NCBI GenBank assembly: GCA_020796225.1
Contig: CM036756.1
Coordinates: 48,836,363-48,900,362, forward strand
From: Arion vulgaris
Taxonomy: Eukaryota > Mollusca > Gastropoda > Stylommatophora > Arionidae
Direction of reading: 5' to 3'
Length of the DNA stretch: 64,000 nucleotides
Shown: in pieces, positions 1-9,920 of the stretch
How positions within the stretch are numbered: the first letter of the stretch is position 1
How the letters are laid out: each line of letters opens with the position of its first letter
Translations under genes and position numbers: made by a program
The notes under the pieces: generated by a model
Databases searched by the model: none
Seen by the model: the letters and a program-made list of their open reading frames with translations, nothing else
Told to the model about the DNA's origin: nothing

Positions 1-1094
1 CTGACTATCGGAAAATATGACACATTTCATAGTCTAATGTTGAGAATATATTCTCTCGTGTCTCTGACTATCGGAAAATATGACTCATTTCATCGTCTAA
101 TGTTGAGAATATATTCTCTCGTGTCTCTGACTATCGGAAAATATGACTCATTTCATCGTCTAATGTTGAGAATATATTCTCTCGTGTCTCTGACTATCGG
201 AAAATATGACTCATTTCATAGTCTAATGTTGAGAATATATTCTCTCGTGTCTCTGACTATCGGAAAATATGACTCATTTCATCGTCTAATGTTGAGAATA
301 TATTCTCTCGTGTCTCTGACTATCGGAAAATATGACTCATTTCATCGTCTAATGTTGAGAATATATTCTCTCGTGTCTCTGACTATCGGAAAATATGACT
401 CATTTCATAGTCTAATGTTGAGAATATATTCTCTCGTGTCTCTGACTATCGGAAAATATGACTCATTTCATAGTCTAATGTTGAGAATATATTCTCTCGT
501 GTCTCTGACTATCGGAAAATATGACTCATTTCATAGTCTAATGTTGAGAATATATTCTCTCGTGTCTCTGACTATCGGAAAATATGACTCATTTCATCGT
601 CTAATGTTGAGAATATATTCTCTCGTGTCTCTGACTATCGGAAAATATGACACATTTCATAGTCTAATGTTGAGAATATATTCTCTCGTGTCTCTGACTA
701 TCGGAAAATATGACTCATTTCATCGTCTAATGTTGAGAATATATTCTCTCGTGTCTCTGACTATCGGAAAATATGACTCATTTCATCGTCTAATGTTGAG
801 AATATATTCTCTCGTGTCTCTGACTATCGGAAAATATGACTCATTTCATAGTCTAATGTTGAGAATATATTCTCTCGTGTCTCTGACTATCGGAAAATAT
901 GACTCATTTCATCGTCTAATGTTGAGAATATATTCTCTCGTGTCTCTGACTATCGGAAAATATGACTCATTTCATCGTCTAATGTTGAGAATATATTCTC
1001 TCGTGTCTCTGACTATCGGAAAATATGACTCATTTCATAGTCTAATGTTGAGAATATATTCTCTCGTGTCTCTGACTATCGGAAAATATGACTC
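1..1094. repeat. 63-bp minisatellite with 630-bp higher-order period
   Basis: About 17 head-to-tail copies of a 63-bp unit, running off the left edge. Units differ almost only at two sites: catagtcta versus catcgtcta, and gactcat versus gacacat. The order of variants in 1-462 recurs in 631-1092, giving a ten-unit higher-order repeat. Because 63 is a multiple of three, a plus-strand frame (37-1236) stays open as a 21-residue repeat; the variants change residues (R/S, S/T), so coding is unlikely. Confidence 0.97.
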
Positions 1095-1365
1095 AACTCC
1101 ATCACCTTCTAAACTTTCGACCTTTGTAATACAAACAATTCTGAACGCTATTAGGTTGTCTTCTAGCGACATGACTACAATGTTAAAGTACCGCACTTTC
1201 CTTATCTTATACTCTCGCCTGCCTCCATCGTTATAATTGCATTGTTTTAAACCAGATAACATTCTTCTTCTTTGTTCTGTGTTCGCATCTGTTTACATTT
1301 CTCTAGATGAGTTCATTCATGATAAACTAAGAATGTTGTGTTAACATCTCTTTTTTTGGTTTCAT

Positions 1366-1414
1366 ATCATTATTTATCATTATTTATCATTATTTATCAT
1401 TATTTATCATTATT
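1366..1414. repeat. 10-bp tandem repeat (cattatttat)
   Basis: Four to five copies of cattatttat directly precede the 36/37-bp array. The array unit itself begins with cattattgat, so this short repeat may be a local slippage product of the unit's first ten bases. Confidence 0.85.
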
Positions 1415-3215
1415 GATGTCTTGAAACGAAACATCCTGGCATAACATCTCTTTTGTTGGTTTCATATCATTATGTATCTTTATTTATCATTATTTATCAT
1501 TATTGATGTCTTGAAACGAAACATCCTGGCATATCATTATTTATGTCTTGAAACGAAAGATCCTGGCATATCATTATTGATGTCTTCAAACGAACATCCT
1601 GGCATATCATTATTTATGTCTTGAAACGAAAGAACCTGGCATATCATTATTGATGTCTTGAAACGAAACATCCTGGCATATCATTATTGATGTCTTGAAA
1701 CGAACATCCTGGCATATCATTATTTATGTCTTGAAACGAAACATCCTGGCATATAATTATTGATGTCTTGAAACGAACATCCAGGCATATCATTATTTAT
1801 GTCTTGAAACGAAAGATCCTGGCATATCATTATTTATGTCTTGAAACGAAAGATCCTGGCATATCATTATTGATGTCTTGAAACGAAACATCCTGGCATA
1901 TCATTATTGTTGTCTTGAAACGAAACATCCTGGCATATAATTATTGATGTCTTGAAACGAACATCCTGGCATATCATTATTTATGTCTTGAAACGAAAGA
2001 TCCTGGCATATCATTATTTATGTCTTGAAACGAAAGATCCTGGCATATCATTATTTATGTCTTGAAACGAAACATCCTGGCATATCATTATTGATGTCTT
2101 GAAACGAAACATCCTGGCATATCATTATTGTTGTCTTGAAACGAAACATCCTGGCATATAATTATTGATGTCTTGAAACGAACATCCTGGCATATCATTA
2201 TTTATGTCTTGAAACGAACATCCTGGCATATAATTATTGATGTCTTGAAACGAACATCCTGGCATATCATTATTTATGTCTTGAAACGAAACATCCTGGC
2301 ATATCATTATTGATGTCTTGAAACGAAACATCCTGGCATATCATTATTGATGTCTTGAAACGAAAGATCCTGGCATATCATTATTGATGTCTTGAAACGA
2401 AACATCCTGACATATCATTATTGATGTCTTGAAACGAAAGATCCTGGCATATCATTATTGATGTCTTGAAACGAAACATCCTGGCATATCATTATTGATG
2501 TCTTGAAACGAACATCCTGGCATATCATTATTGATGTCTTGAAACGAAACATCCTGGCATATCATTATTGATGTCTTGAAACGAACATCCTGGCATATCA
2601 TTATTTATGTCTTGAAACGAAAGATCCTGGCATATAATTATTGATGTCTTGAAACGAACATCCTGGCATATCATTATTTATGTCTTGAAACGAAAGATCC
2701 TGGCATATCATTATTTATGTCTTGAAACGAAAGATCCTGGCATATCATTATTGATGTCTTGAAACGAAACATCCTGGCATATCATTATTGTTGTCTTGAA
2801 ACGAAACATCCTGGCATATAATTATTGATGTCTTGAAACGAACATCCTGGCATATCATTATTTATGTCTTGAAACGAAAGATCCTGGCATATCATTATTG
2901 ATATCTTGAAACGAACATCCTGGCATATCATTATTTATGTCTTGAAACGAAAGATCCTGGCATATCATTATTTATGTCTTGAAACGAAAGATCCTGGCAT
3001 ATCATTATTGATGTCTTGAAACGAAACATCCTGGCATATCATTATTGTTGTCTTGAAACGAAACATCCTGGCATATAATTATTGATGTCTTGAAACGAAC
3101 ATCCTGGCATATCATTATTTATGTCTTGAAACGAAAGATCCTGGCATATCATTATTGATGTCTTGAAACGAACATCCTGGCATATCATTATTGATGTCTT
3201 GAAACGAAAAATCCT
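1409..3215. repeat. 36/37-bp minisatellite
   Basis: Roughly 49 copies of a unit reading cattattgatgtcttgaaa, then cgaaacatcctggcatat. Variants are gatg/tatg, acatcc/agatcc, and a one-base deletion giving 36-bp units. Frequent frame changes leave only short open frames. The last unit runs without a break into the 3' tail of a SINE-1 copy at 3216, sharing the bases ggcatatc. Confidence 0.96.
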
Positions 3216-3446
3216 GGCATATCCTTTACAGGACTTCGCCACCAACCACAGTCAACGAAACGTCAATTTTCTAGGCACCACATATACGTTTAGTAATTTA
3301 CCATTGCTTTCTGAACGGTGAGGTCTATTTGTTACCGTTTGTAAATTTCACGGAACAAATTTACTTCCAAATTGCCCCTCGCGTAGTTTGAACCAGGTAC
3401 GCTTGGGTTGGGATCGAGCAGACTATCGCTTAAGCTACAGACACCC
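3216..3446 (-). mobile_element. SINE-1 copy A (tRNA-derived SINE)
   Basis: The minus strand reads a tRNA-like head with a box A match (tagcttaagcgatag) and a box B match (ggttcaaac), then a conserved body containing cctcaccgttcagaaagcaa and a tail ending gtcctgtaaaggatatgcc. The same layout occurs at 16471-16699, 38731-38972 and 55739-55970. SINEs of this type are transcribed by RNA polymerase III and mobilised by LINE proteins. The tail abuts the 36/37-bp minisatellite. Confidence 0.82.
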
Positions 3447-3934
3447 ATAATTATGTCTTATAGCTTAGAAATGTTGGGCCAATTTTTCTACTGTCTGTAC
3501 AAGTGACATTCCAGTGACATGTTCTCATTAGATACATAAACCAACACAAAACAGGAGTACATGAGTTGTTAGTCTAAACACACTGAAAGACATGCTTAGA
3601 GAAGATCGAAACAATTATGGATATGTCCGATGTGCGATGAAGATAATCATTCAATGAACAATGGACATGCTCTACGATTTGTTCATTCGTGCCACAATAA
3701 TACAGCAGGGAAACAGACAAACATAGCAACAAGAGCACGAAAGTGAAGCAGATAGGCGAAACGTGTTGTATTTGTTCCTTCTGTAATGCTCTGTCCTGGA
3801 ACAAAGAATAGTGAACTGTATCTTCCCGGTCAGAGTACAGTAACGATCGTTTGGCTAATTCTGTTTTTACTGTCTTCTTCAATGGTTATATTTCTCAAAA
3901 CATTTGATTTAATTATCTTCATACGGACATTTTG
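3447..3934. other. No recognisable gene
   Basis: A 102-codon minus-strand frame (3574-3882) has one hydrophobic stretch but no recognisable family. Around 3747 the plus strand reads ggcgaaacgtgttgtatttg, close to the sequence downstream of the Penelope-like element near 49160, so part of this stretch may be a decayed element 3' end. Confidence 0.4.
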
Positions 3935-4065
3935 CTTCATTCATTCAGACGTTGAAATGGTATGGTTATTCGTTGGACGTTGTTGGTGATATTTTGAAGG
4001 AGATCGGAACATCTATTGTCGTGTCCGGAGGTAATGAAGATTTTCAAAACTGAAACTAAGTGTTC
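3935..4065 (+). mobile_element. LINE-A 3'-end fragment
   Basis: The plus strand encodes a decayed match to the LINE-A C-terminus (residues like FVGRCW, then EGDRNIY) and ends with the same ccaaactgaaact-type tail as the copies at 27600 and 40655. It is a severely 5'-truncated insertion. No target-site duplication was identified. Confidence 0.65.
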
Positions 4066-4329
4066 ATAAACATAAATATGTAAAATAAATATGTTCGGGA
4101 ATTTATCAAACATAATTATCTGACTTTCAGCGATGACAATAATTTCAATTGTGAACCTTGTAAGACCCGACTTTATCGTTTTTCTATTGACTACGTGAAA
4201 GAAGAAATCCCAGATGACATCAGTTGCTTTTGGTAGTTAACGACGGAAAACAGTAGTAATGACATTTGCTAGAGAGGAAACAAATACCGATATCTCCATC
4301 GACTAACATCAGTTAAAATAAGTTAAAGA

Positions 4330-4565
4330 CTTATTAACCAAATTAAATGGTTCAGCCACGTAAGCAGATTACCATCAGACAGCGCACCCCAAAGAGCAAT
4401 GCTGCTCCGATACAATGGGTACAAAGCAAAAGGCCGGTCACGCCAAAGATGGACCTCAGAGATAACAGAGGCGACGAAAGAGACTATCTACGAAGCGCAT
4501 ACTAGGGACCGTTTTAGAAATCTCTTCCTGACCTGACGCTGTGAGGCATACAGGATTCGAGAAAG
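4330..4565 (+). pseudogene. LINE-E reverse transcriptase C-terminal fragment
   Basis: The plus strand reads IKWFSHVSRLPSDSAPQRAM, then LLRYNGYKAKGRPRQRW. This is the characteristic C-terminal stretch of a non-LTR retrotransposon ORF2 (WFGH, then KGRPRKRW). It lacks everything upstream and ends in a gaaagaaagaaag tail. The same family occurs at 4890, 28835, 35290 and 59690. Confidence 0.75.
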
Positions 4566-4589
4566 AAAGAAAGACTTTACATATCTAGG

Positions 4590-4860
4590 GAGCATTCACC
4601 CGAGTGGTTACCGGGGCCCAAATTTGGGGTGTAAAGAATAGAACCACTGTTACCTGCCACGCATGTCGTAAGAGGCGAGTAAGGAGATTTGGCTGAAATA
4701 GGATGCACATGTCCTAAACGTGTAGAAGTCTTTGCGTTTAGGGGCCTACCAAACCAATGTGCAATGTATACATGTTCTTGGCAAAGATCAAACATATCAC
4801 AAAGAGTGATTAAAATTGGTCGTAAAGAACGAATGCGAAGAAGAAGAAATTATAGGACAA
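4590..4860 (+). mobile_element. SINE-3: dispersed repeat with one copy of the 41-bp unit
   Basis: This stretch matches, in reverse complement and by eye at roughly 85 percent, the sequences flanking the 41-bp array (9885-9920 and 13942-14095). Here the segment around 4760-4802 (acatgttcttggcaaagatc, then aaacatatcacaaag) is present once; there it is present about 98 times. No clear tRNA head was found and the 3' side ends in a gaagaagaagaa tract. A diverged relative lies at 36436-36640. The class is uncertain; SINE-like is the best description. Confidence 0.75.
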
Positions 4861-4889
4861 ATGGCATCAATTTTGAAATGAAAACATGT

Positions 4890-5345
4890 CATCATGAACA
4901 ATAAAAGAGCATTGTACAACGCAATCTTTTTCATGACTTTATGTTATCAGTGCCAAACATGGACGCTGACATCAAATGATAGAAGAAAATTAGTCACGAC
5001 AGAGATGACGTGTCCACGCAGAATGCTCGGGGTACCAAGAAGAGACCGATTTAGAAATGAAGACACTAGAAAACAAGTTGGTACACCATCAATACTAACA
5101 TTAAGAAACAACAAATTAAATTGTTCGGACACATGAGCAGATTAATAACATACAGTTCGCATCAAAGAGCTATGTTACTCCGATGCATTGGATACAGAGC
5201 AAAAGGTCGTCCACGCAAAATGTGGGTCACACACACATAAATAACAGAGGCAATGAACGACACTATTTATAAAGCACACAAAAAGCCCGTTCTAGGAATC
5301 TCATCTTATCCTGAAGCTTTGAGGTAAAACATGATTAGAGAAAAG
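4890..5345 (+). pseudogene. LINE-E reverse transcriptase C-terminal pseudogene
   Basis: Conceptual translation gives YQCQTWTLTSNDRRKL, then TTEMTCPRRMLGV, RNEDTRKQV and, after a frameshift near 5100, FGHMSRL and YRAKGRPRKMW. This is the region after the RT palm domain in many animal non-LTR elements. A frameshift and a stop near 5238 make it non-functional, and it is 5'-truncated. Confidence 0.8.
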
Positions 5346-5609
5346 ATGAAGAAGCACACATCTTGATAAGGCCGAGGGTCTTCCACCTAATTGAAAATAT
5401 GTAAATCATGCATTGACTAAGTTCGCAATGTCTCTTCAATAAAATCTTTACAATTGGAAGAACTATCATGGGCAATAAAATATATCCCATTTACTCCTGT
5501 CTATTTACAAAACAGATGGAACAACAGATCTGTGATGTTTTCTCGATTTCCCGTTGTTTCCACGACGGCTTGTAAATCACAGACAAATGTGACATCATTT
5601 TCCATTTTT

Positions 5610-5783
5610 GGGAGTGATCATACAAGATTCGTTCCTAGGTGAGGAGTGATCATACAAGATTCGTTCCCTATGGGGAGTGATCATACAAGATTCGTTCCCT
5701 ATGGGAGTGATCATACAAGATTCGTTCCCTATGGGAGTGATCATACAAGATTCGTTCCCTATGGGGAGTGATCATAAAAGATC
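5610..5783. repeat. 30-bp minisatellite
   Basis: Five to six copies of gggagtgatcatacaagatt followed by cgttccctat. The first two copies and the last differ slightly at their junctions. The unit contains TGATCA, which is palindromic. Confidence 0.92.
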
Positions 5784-5892
5784 TGACAAGAATCCCAGGA
5801 TCTAAATATAGGTGAGATCGAGTTGCTAGTCCTATCCGAGTCAGACCAGGTCTCGTGTTCAAGTTGAGAACATAAAAAAGCTATTGGCAGTT

Positions 5893-7115
5893 TCAGTTTG
5901 GAATATCTTTATTGCACTCCGGACATGTCCATAGGTGCTCCGATCTCCTTCGCAATATCTCCAACAGCGTCCAGCGACTGACCGTACCAGTTCTATTTTG
6001 ATTGATGAGCCTACTCGAATACCTATTGTACCGTTATTTTCTTGCCACACCAATCTTCAAACCCGGTTCTCACAATCTAGTAGTTAACGTGGATTGGTTT
6101 AGATAAGGGACTTCTCCGCGGCCACGCTCTATGGGGGGCGTTCACGATGTCAGCTCTGTCCATTGACTGGCCCTCTGATATAGCGGCAGAGCCAGCCAGC
6201 CTGTCTGCTCTCTCATTGCCAACGACATCCATGTGCCCCGGAACAAGGACAAGTTTAATTCTGCAAATTGTTGACGCCTGCAGTGATTCAGTCCATTGCC
6301 TGCGCACTGAACCGGCCTCCACCTTTCGGATCATACTCAATGAGTCACTCAGAATGCACGCATGAGTGTAGTTTTGTGACTCTAGCCAGAGTAGTGCATT
6401 GGTCACCACCAGTACCTCCATTGTCATGCTGCTTGTTGTCATACTGAATGCACCACTAGCTCCCTTGACCATTCTGCCACATGAGCTTGCAGAGAAGGCC
6501 CATGCAGACTTTTCGTGACGAACTACCGATCCATCCGTGTAAATCATAACGTCGTCTGTATTGCAGTTTTCATCGATGATGGCTTTGACGTCTGCATTCA
6601 ACGCCACGGGATTTCCTCTCTGCAACCTTTGTCAAATTTAATGATGGTTGAAAAAGTGTTCCAGTATATATGAGGCTTCGGTATCCATTCTTCTCCATAG
6701 TCAATATTTTTGAACCCGCATACCAGCTAAACAGTATCTGTGGCACGGCCAACCCATGACTTGCTCCGCTTTAGCCGATTTCCACCACTGGTGCTGAGCT
6801 GTTCATGCAAAGCGTGATCCTTTTTGGCACTTATTTTGAGATAGGCACGTACTCTAGCTATCTTGACTCTATACTCCATGGTCGGAAAATCCAGGAGAAA
6901 CCTCATCCCACACAGGGTGTATCCCTTGTGCAACCGAGGATTATGCGCATAGCTTCGTTCTGTATTCTCTCAAGTCTTTCGATTTGCGTTTTGATGACAG
7001 TGAGGATAGCCATTGCATATTCAATGGTGAAGAGGACCAGTGTCTGATACAGGATAACAAGCAGTCGTTGCTCGATGTTAACAGCAGCCATGACTCTCAT
7101 TGCCGCCAAACCTTT
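5893..7115 (-). mobile_element. LINE-A copy 2, 5'-truncated, with target-site duplication
   Basis: The minus strand carries the end of the reverse transcriptase (MAAMRVMAAVNIEQRLLV, then ILGCTRDTP), an RNase H domain and the family's 3' end. It is bounded by a 13-bp direct repeat, gctattggcagtt, at 5880-5892 and 7116-7128, the signature of target-primed reverse transcription. Compared with copy 1 the 5' two thirds are missing. A frameshift near 6905 and further breaks between the RT tail and RNase H show it is dead. Confidence 0.9.
6077..6625 (-). pseudogene. RNase H domain of LINE-A copy 2
   Basis: This 182-codon frame is the best-preserved RNase H domain in the window. All four acidic catalytic positions are visible: D31 in YTDGS, E70 in TMEV, D94 in LSDSL and D141 in NERADRLA, with H131 in the PGH motif. 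In LINEs this domain removes the RNA template during second-strand synthesis. The frame starts inside the element rather than at a true start codon. Its end diverges from the other copies after residue 160, so it is a remnant although the active site is intact. Confidence 0.85.
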
Positions 7116-7128
7116 GCTATTGGCAGTT

Positions 7129-7931
7129 AATAATTAATAAGAGTAAGATATAAATTCGCACTCGGAAAAATTCATTAAAAAAAGGTTAAAATAAAATTCT
7201 ATTAAAAAAAAATTACATCGGTGACCCTTCGCCAGCCCTACGGAGTCTGTGCACTGCCTCTGAGATCTCACTGTGTAAGGAAGCGATAGGAACATACACT
7301 TATGGTTACTTACCGAAGTGCAATGATATTTGTCCTATCAATAGATCAATAAATTAATCAAGCAATCAATGACAGTCTTTGTCCAGTATGGCTCATAGTT
7401 GCCATCCCATTTGTTATATTTTCATTACTCATTATTACCTGTTACTTCTACACTAAAAATATAAGGACATTCAGCTGTTCTACATTTGAGTTTTTCTTTC
7501 TGTCTGAGTTAGTTCAAATTCTAAGTCCACTTAGGACACATCCGTTAAGTTTCTTGAATAATTATACTTTTCATAGTCTCTATATTTAAAAAATATTGCT
7601 TATAACTTTGCTAGTTTTGTTGTATCATTAGAAGATCTTTCAGTCGAAACGTTGAAACTGATGATTATTTCATGTTCTGTTTTTTGTAAAATGTCCTGCT
7701 ATTTATATTTTCTTATTCCTTAGTTCTGATATCATGTTGTTTATTACTTAATAAAGATTGACCAGCTCTAGTATTCAAACAACAAAGATGACAATTTTGT
7801 GAAAAAATTCTCAAATCAATATTTAGAAATACTCGTAACAATACGCAGTAGAAATTATTTGCAGTATTTTGAGAAGAATAATAATTGTAAGTTTCAAAAT
7901 GACATTGACCTTGGTTACGTTATCTTCAACA
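7129..7931. other. No gene; possible decayed element 3' ends
   Basis: AT-rich sequence with no convincing frame. Near 7232-7266 a short stretch resembles the unit of the 41-bp array at 27761 (tacggag, then gtgcactgc). At 7638-7660 the sequence agtcgaaacgttgaaactga resembles the tail region of the Penelope-like element near 49160. An AATAAAG at about 7750 could be a polyadenylation signal for something on the plus strand. Confidence 0.4.
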
Positions 7932-8362
7932 TTACAAACGTTCATTTTTCAGATTGAAGGGTTTAGCGCCCAAGTGGTCTAAATCATTACTTTTCGTGCT
8001 TGCTTTAGCCCACATGTGCTCTAAGCCGCCCAACGGAATAACGTGAGTCCTACCGGAAGACCGTTGAACAAACCTGGGAGCATAAAACTGCACCTTGCAA
8101 AGCTGGAAAGCTCCGTAGATGATGGGGTTGAGCATTGTGTTGGACAGTCCAATGAAGGAGAAGCAGTTCAGGACCATTGGATTGATGACTTTCTCTAAGA
8201 ATGTGACGTAGAAGAAGAATATGTAGTACGGTGCCCAGCAGACAATAAATGCCAGAACGATGACGAATGACATGCGCAATGACTTCCTTTTCGCTTTGCG
8301 CAGAAGGTGACTGCGTACTGGTCCACGAGACTGGTCCGTAGAGCAAGTAGATGTTAGGGATG
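7932..8362 (-). CDS. Terminal exon of a GnRH/AKH/corazonin-type receptor (TM6, TM7, C-tail)
   Basis: This 3' coding exon encodes the end of intracellular loop 3 (rich in K/R: LLRKAKRKSLRMSF), TM6 with the CWAPYY motif, TM7 with NTMLNPIIYGAF and a C-terminal tail of about 60 residues, ending at a stop. CWxPYY and NPxxYGxF are typical of rhodopsin-class receptors for GnRH, AKH, ACP and corazonin peptides. The exon starts after a good acceptor (tgtgtttatttccag). Its first two bases complete the codon left by the exon at 34579-34783, so the two join in frame. Nothing in this exon is broken. These receptors signal through G proteins at the plasma membrane; the exact ligand cannot be read from this fragment. 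Confidence 0.85.
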
Positions 8363-8440
8363 CTGGAAATAAACACAGTTTCAAAGTGGATTAGATGGAG
8401 ACAAATTATGGAGGGATTGTTGAAAGTAGAGAAGTGAAGA

Positions 8441-9545
8441 AGTGAACTATTACATTTAGTGAAGATAAGTAATGAAGTGAAGTATTACATATAGGTAAGA
8501 TAAATAATGAAGTGAAGTATTACATCTAGTGAAGATAAATAATGAAGTGAAGTATTACATCTAGTGAAGATATATAATGAAGTGAAGTATTACATCTAGT
8601 GAAGATAAATAATGAAGTGAAGTATTACATCTAGTAAAGATAAATAATGAAGTGAAGTATTACATCTAGTGAAGATATATAATGAAGTGAAGTATTACAT
8701 CTAGTAAAGATAAATAATGAAGTGAAGTATTACATATAGGTAAGATAAATAATGAAGTGAAGTATTACATCTAGTGAAGATAAATAATGAAGTGAAGTAT
8801 TACATCTAGTGAAGATAAATAATGAAGTGAAGTATTACATATAGGTAAGATAAATAATGAAGTGAAGTATTACATCTAGTGAAGATAAATAATGAAGTGA
8901 AGTATTACATCTAGTGAAGATAAATAATGAAGTGAAGTATTACATATAGGTAAGATAAATAATGAAATTAACTATTACATATAGGTTAGATAAATAATGA
9001 AGTGAAGTATTACATATAGGTAAGATAAATAATGAAGTGAAGTATTACATATAGGTAAGATAAATAATGAAATTAACTATTACATATAGGTTAGATAAAT
9101 AATGAAGTGAAGTATTACATATAGATAAGATAAATAATGAAGTGAAGTATTACATCTAGTGAAGATAAATAATGAAGTGAAGTATTACATCTAGTGAAGA
9201 TAAATAATAAAGTGAAGTATTACATATAGGTAAGATAAATAATGAAGTGAAGTATTACATATAGGTAAGATAAATAATGAAATTAACTATTACATATAGG
9301 TTAGATAAATAATGAAGTGAAGTATTACATCTAGTGAAGATAAATAATGAAGTGAAGTATTACATCTAGTGAATATAAATAATGAAGTGAAGTATTACAT
9401 ATAGGTAAGATAAATAATGAAGTGAAGTATTACATATTGGTAAGATAAGTAATGAAGTGAAGTATTACATCTAGTGAAGATAAGTAATGAAGTGAAGTAT
9501 TACATATAGGTAAGATAAGTAATAAAGTGAACTATTACATATAGG
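8441..9545. repeat. 35-bp minisatellite
   Basis: About 31 copies of gaagataaataatgaagtga followed by agtattacatctagt. A main variant replaces atctagtgaag with atataggtaag, and a rarer one reads gaaattaac. The array is interrupted at 9546 by a hAT-type MITE and resumes for about 20 bp after 9701. Confidence 0.95.
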
Positions 9546-9700
9546 CAGTGACGTCTCGTGCTAAGTTTTGTTGGTGGAGCCAGAAATATTTTTTTGGGGA
9601 AATCAGGGTATTGAGTTAGGTTATATTTTAATTTATACAAGTTACATATTATTTTTGGTGGGGCTCTGCCCCACTGGCCCTTAATGACGAGCCGCCACTG
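9546..9700. mobile_element. hAT-type MITE with 8-bp target-site duplication
   Basis: A 155-bp insertion in the 35-bp array with inverted ends: cagtgacgtctcgtgct on the left and, reading inward on the other strand, cagtggcggctcgtcatt. It is flanked by the direct 8-bp repeat catatagg at 9538-9545 and 9701-9708. Eight-base duplications and CAG-starting terminal inverted repeats are hallmarks of hAT transposons. There is no coding capacity, so it would have needed a transposase supplied in trans. Confidence 0.9.
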
Positions 9701-9884
9701 CATATAGGGAAGATAAGTAACTTTCGGTCATTGATGATAAATAATGGTTGTTTTCTTAGCTGTAGAGAAGTAGTTAGAGTTTATACAGTGGAGATTAGTA
9801 ACGGATCTTTGTTAGTGTGAAGATAAGTAATGTAGGGTATGTTAAAGCAAAAAGCAAAGCCTAATTTTGCAAATTTTTACTTTT

Positions 9885-9920
9885 TCTTTACGTTCGTTCT
9901 TTACGACCAATTTTAATCAC
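9885..9920 (-). mobile_element. SINE-3 3' flank of the 41-bp array
   Basis: The minus strand reads gtgattaaaattggtcgtaa followed by agaacgaacg, matching 4802-4840 directly downstream of the single unit in the SINE-3 copy there. Together with 13942-14095 it shows that the array lies inside an element copy. Confidence 0.75.

Noticed and set aside
1409..3215. CRISPR-like regular repeats
   Set aside because: Units are directly adjacent with no unique spacers, in eukaryotic DNA. The same holds for the 31-bp (33881-34514), 35-bp and 36-bp arrays.
4894..5136. A host protein gene of 80 codons
   Set aside because: It is a decayed LINE reverse-transcriptase tail with the same motifs as four other copies.
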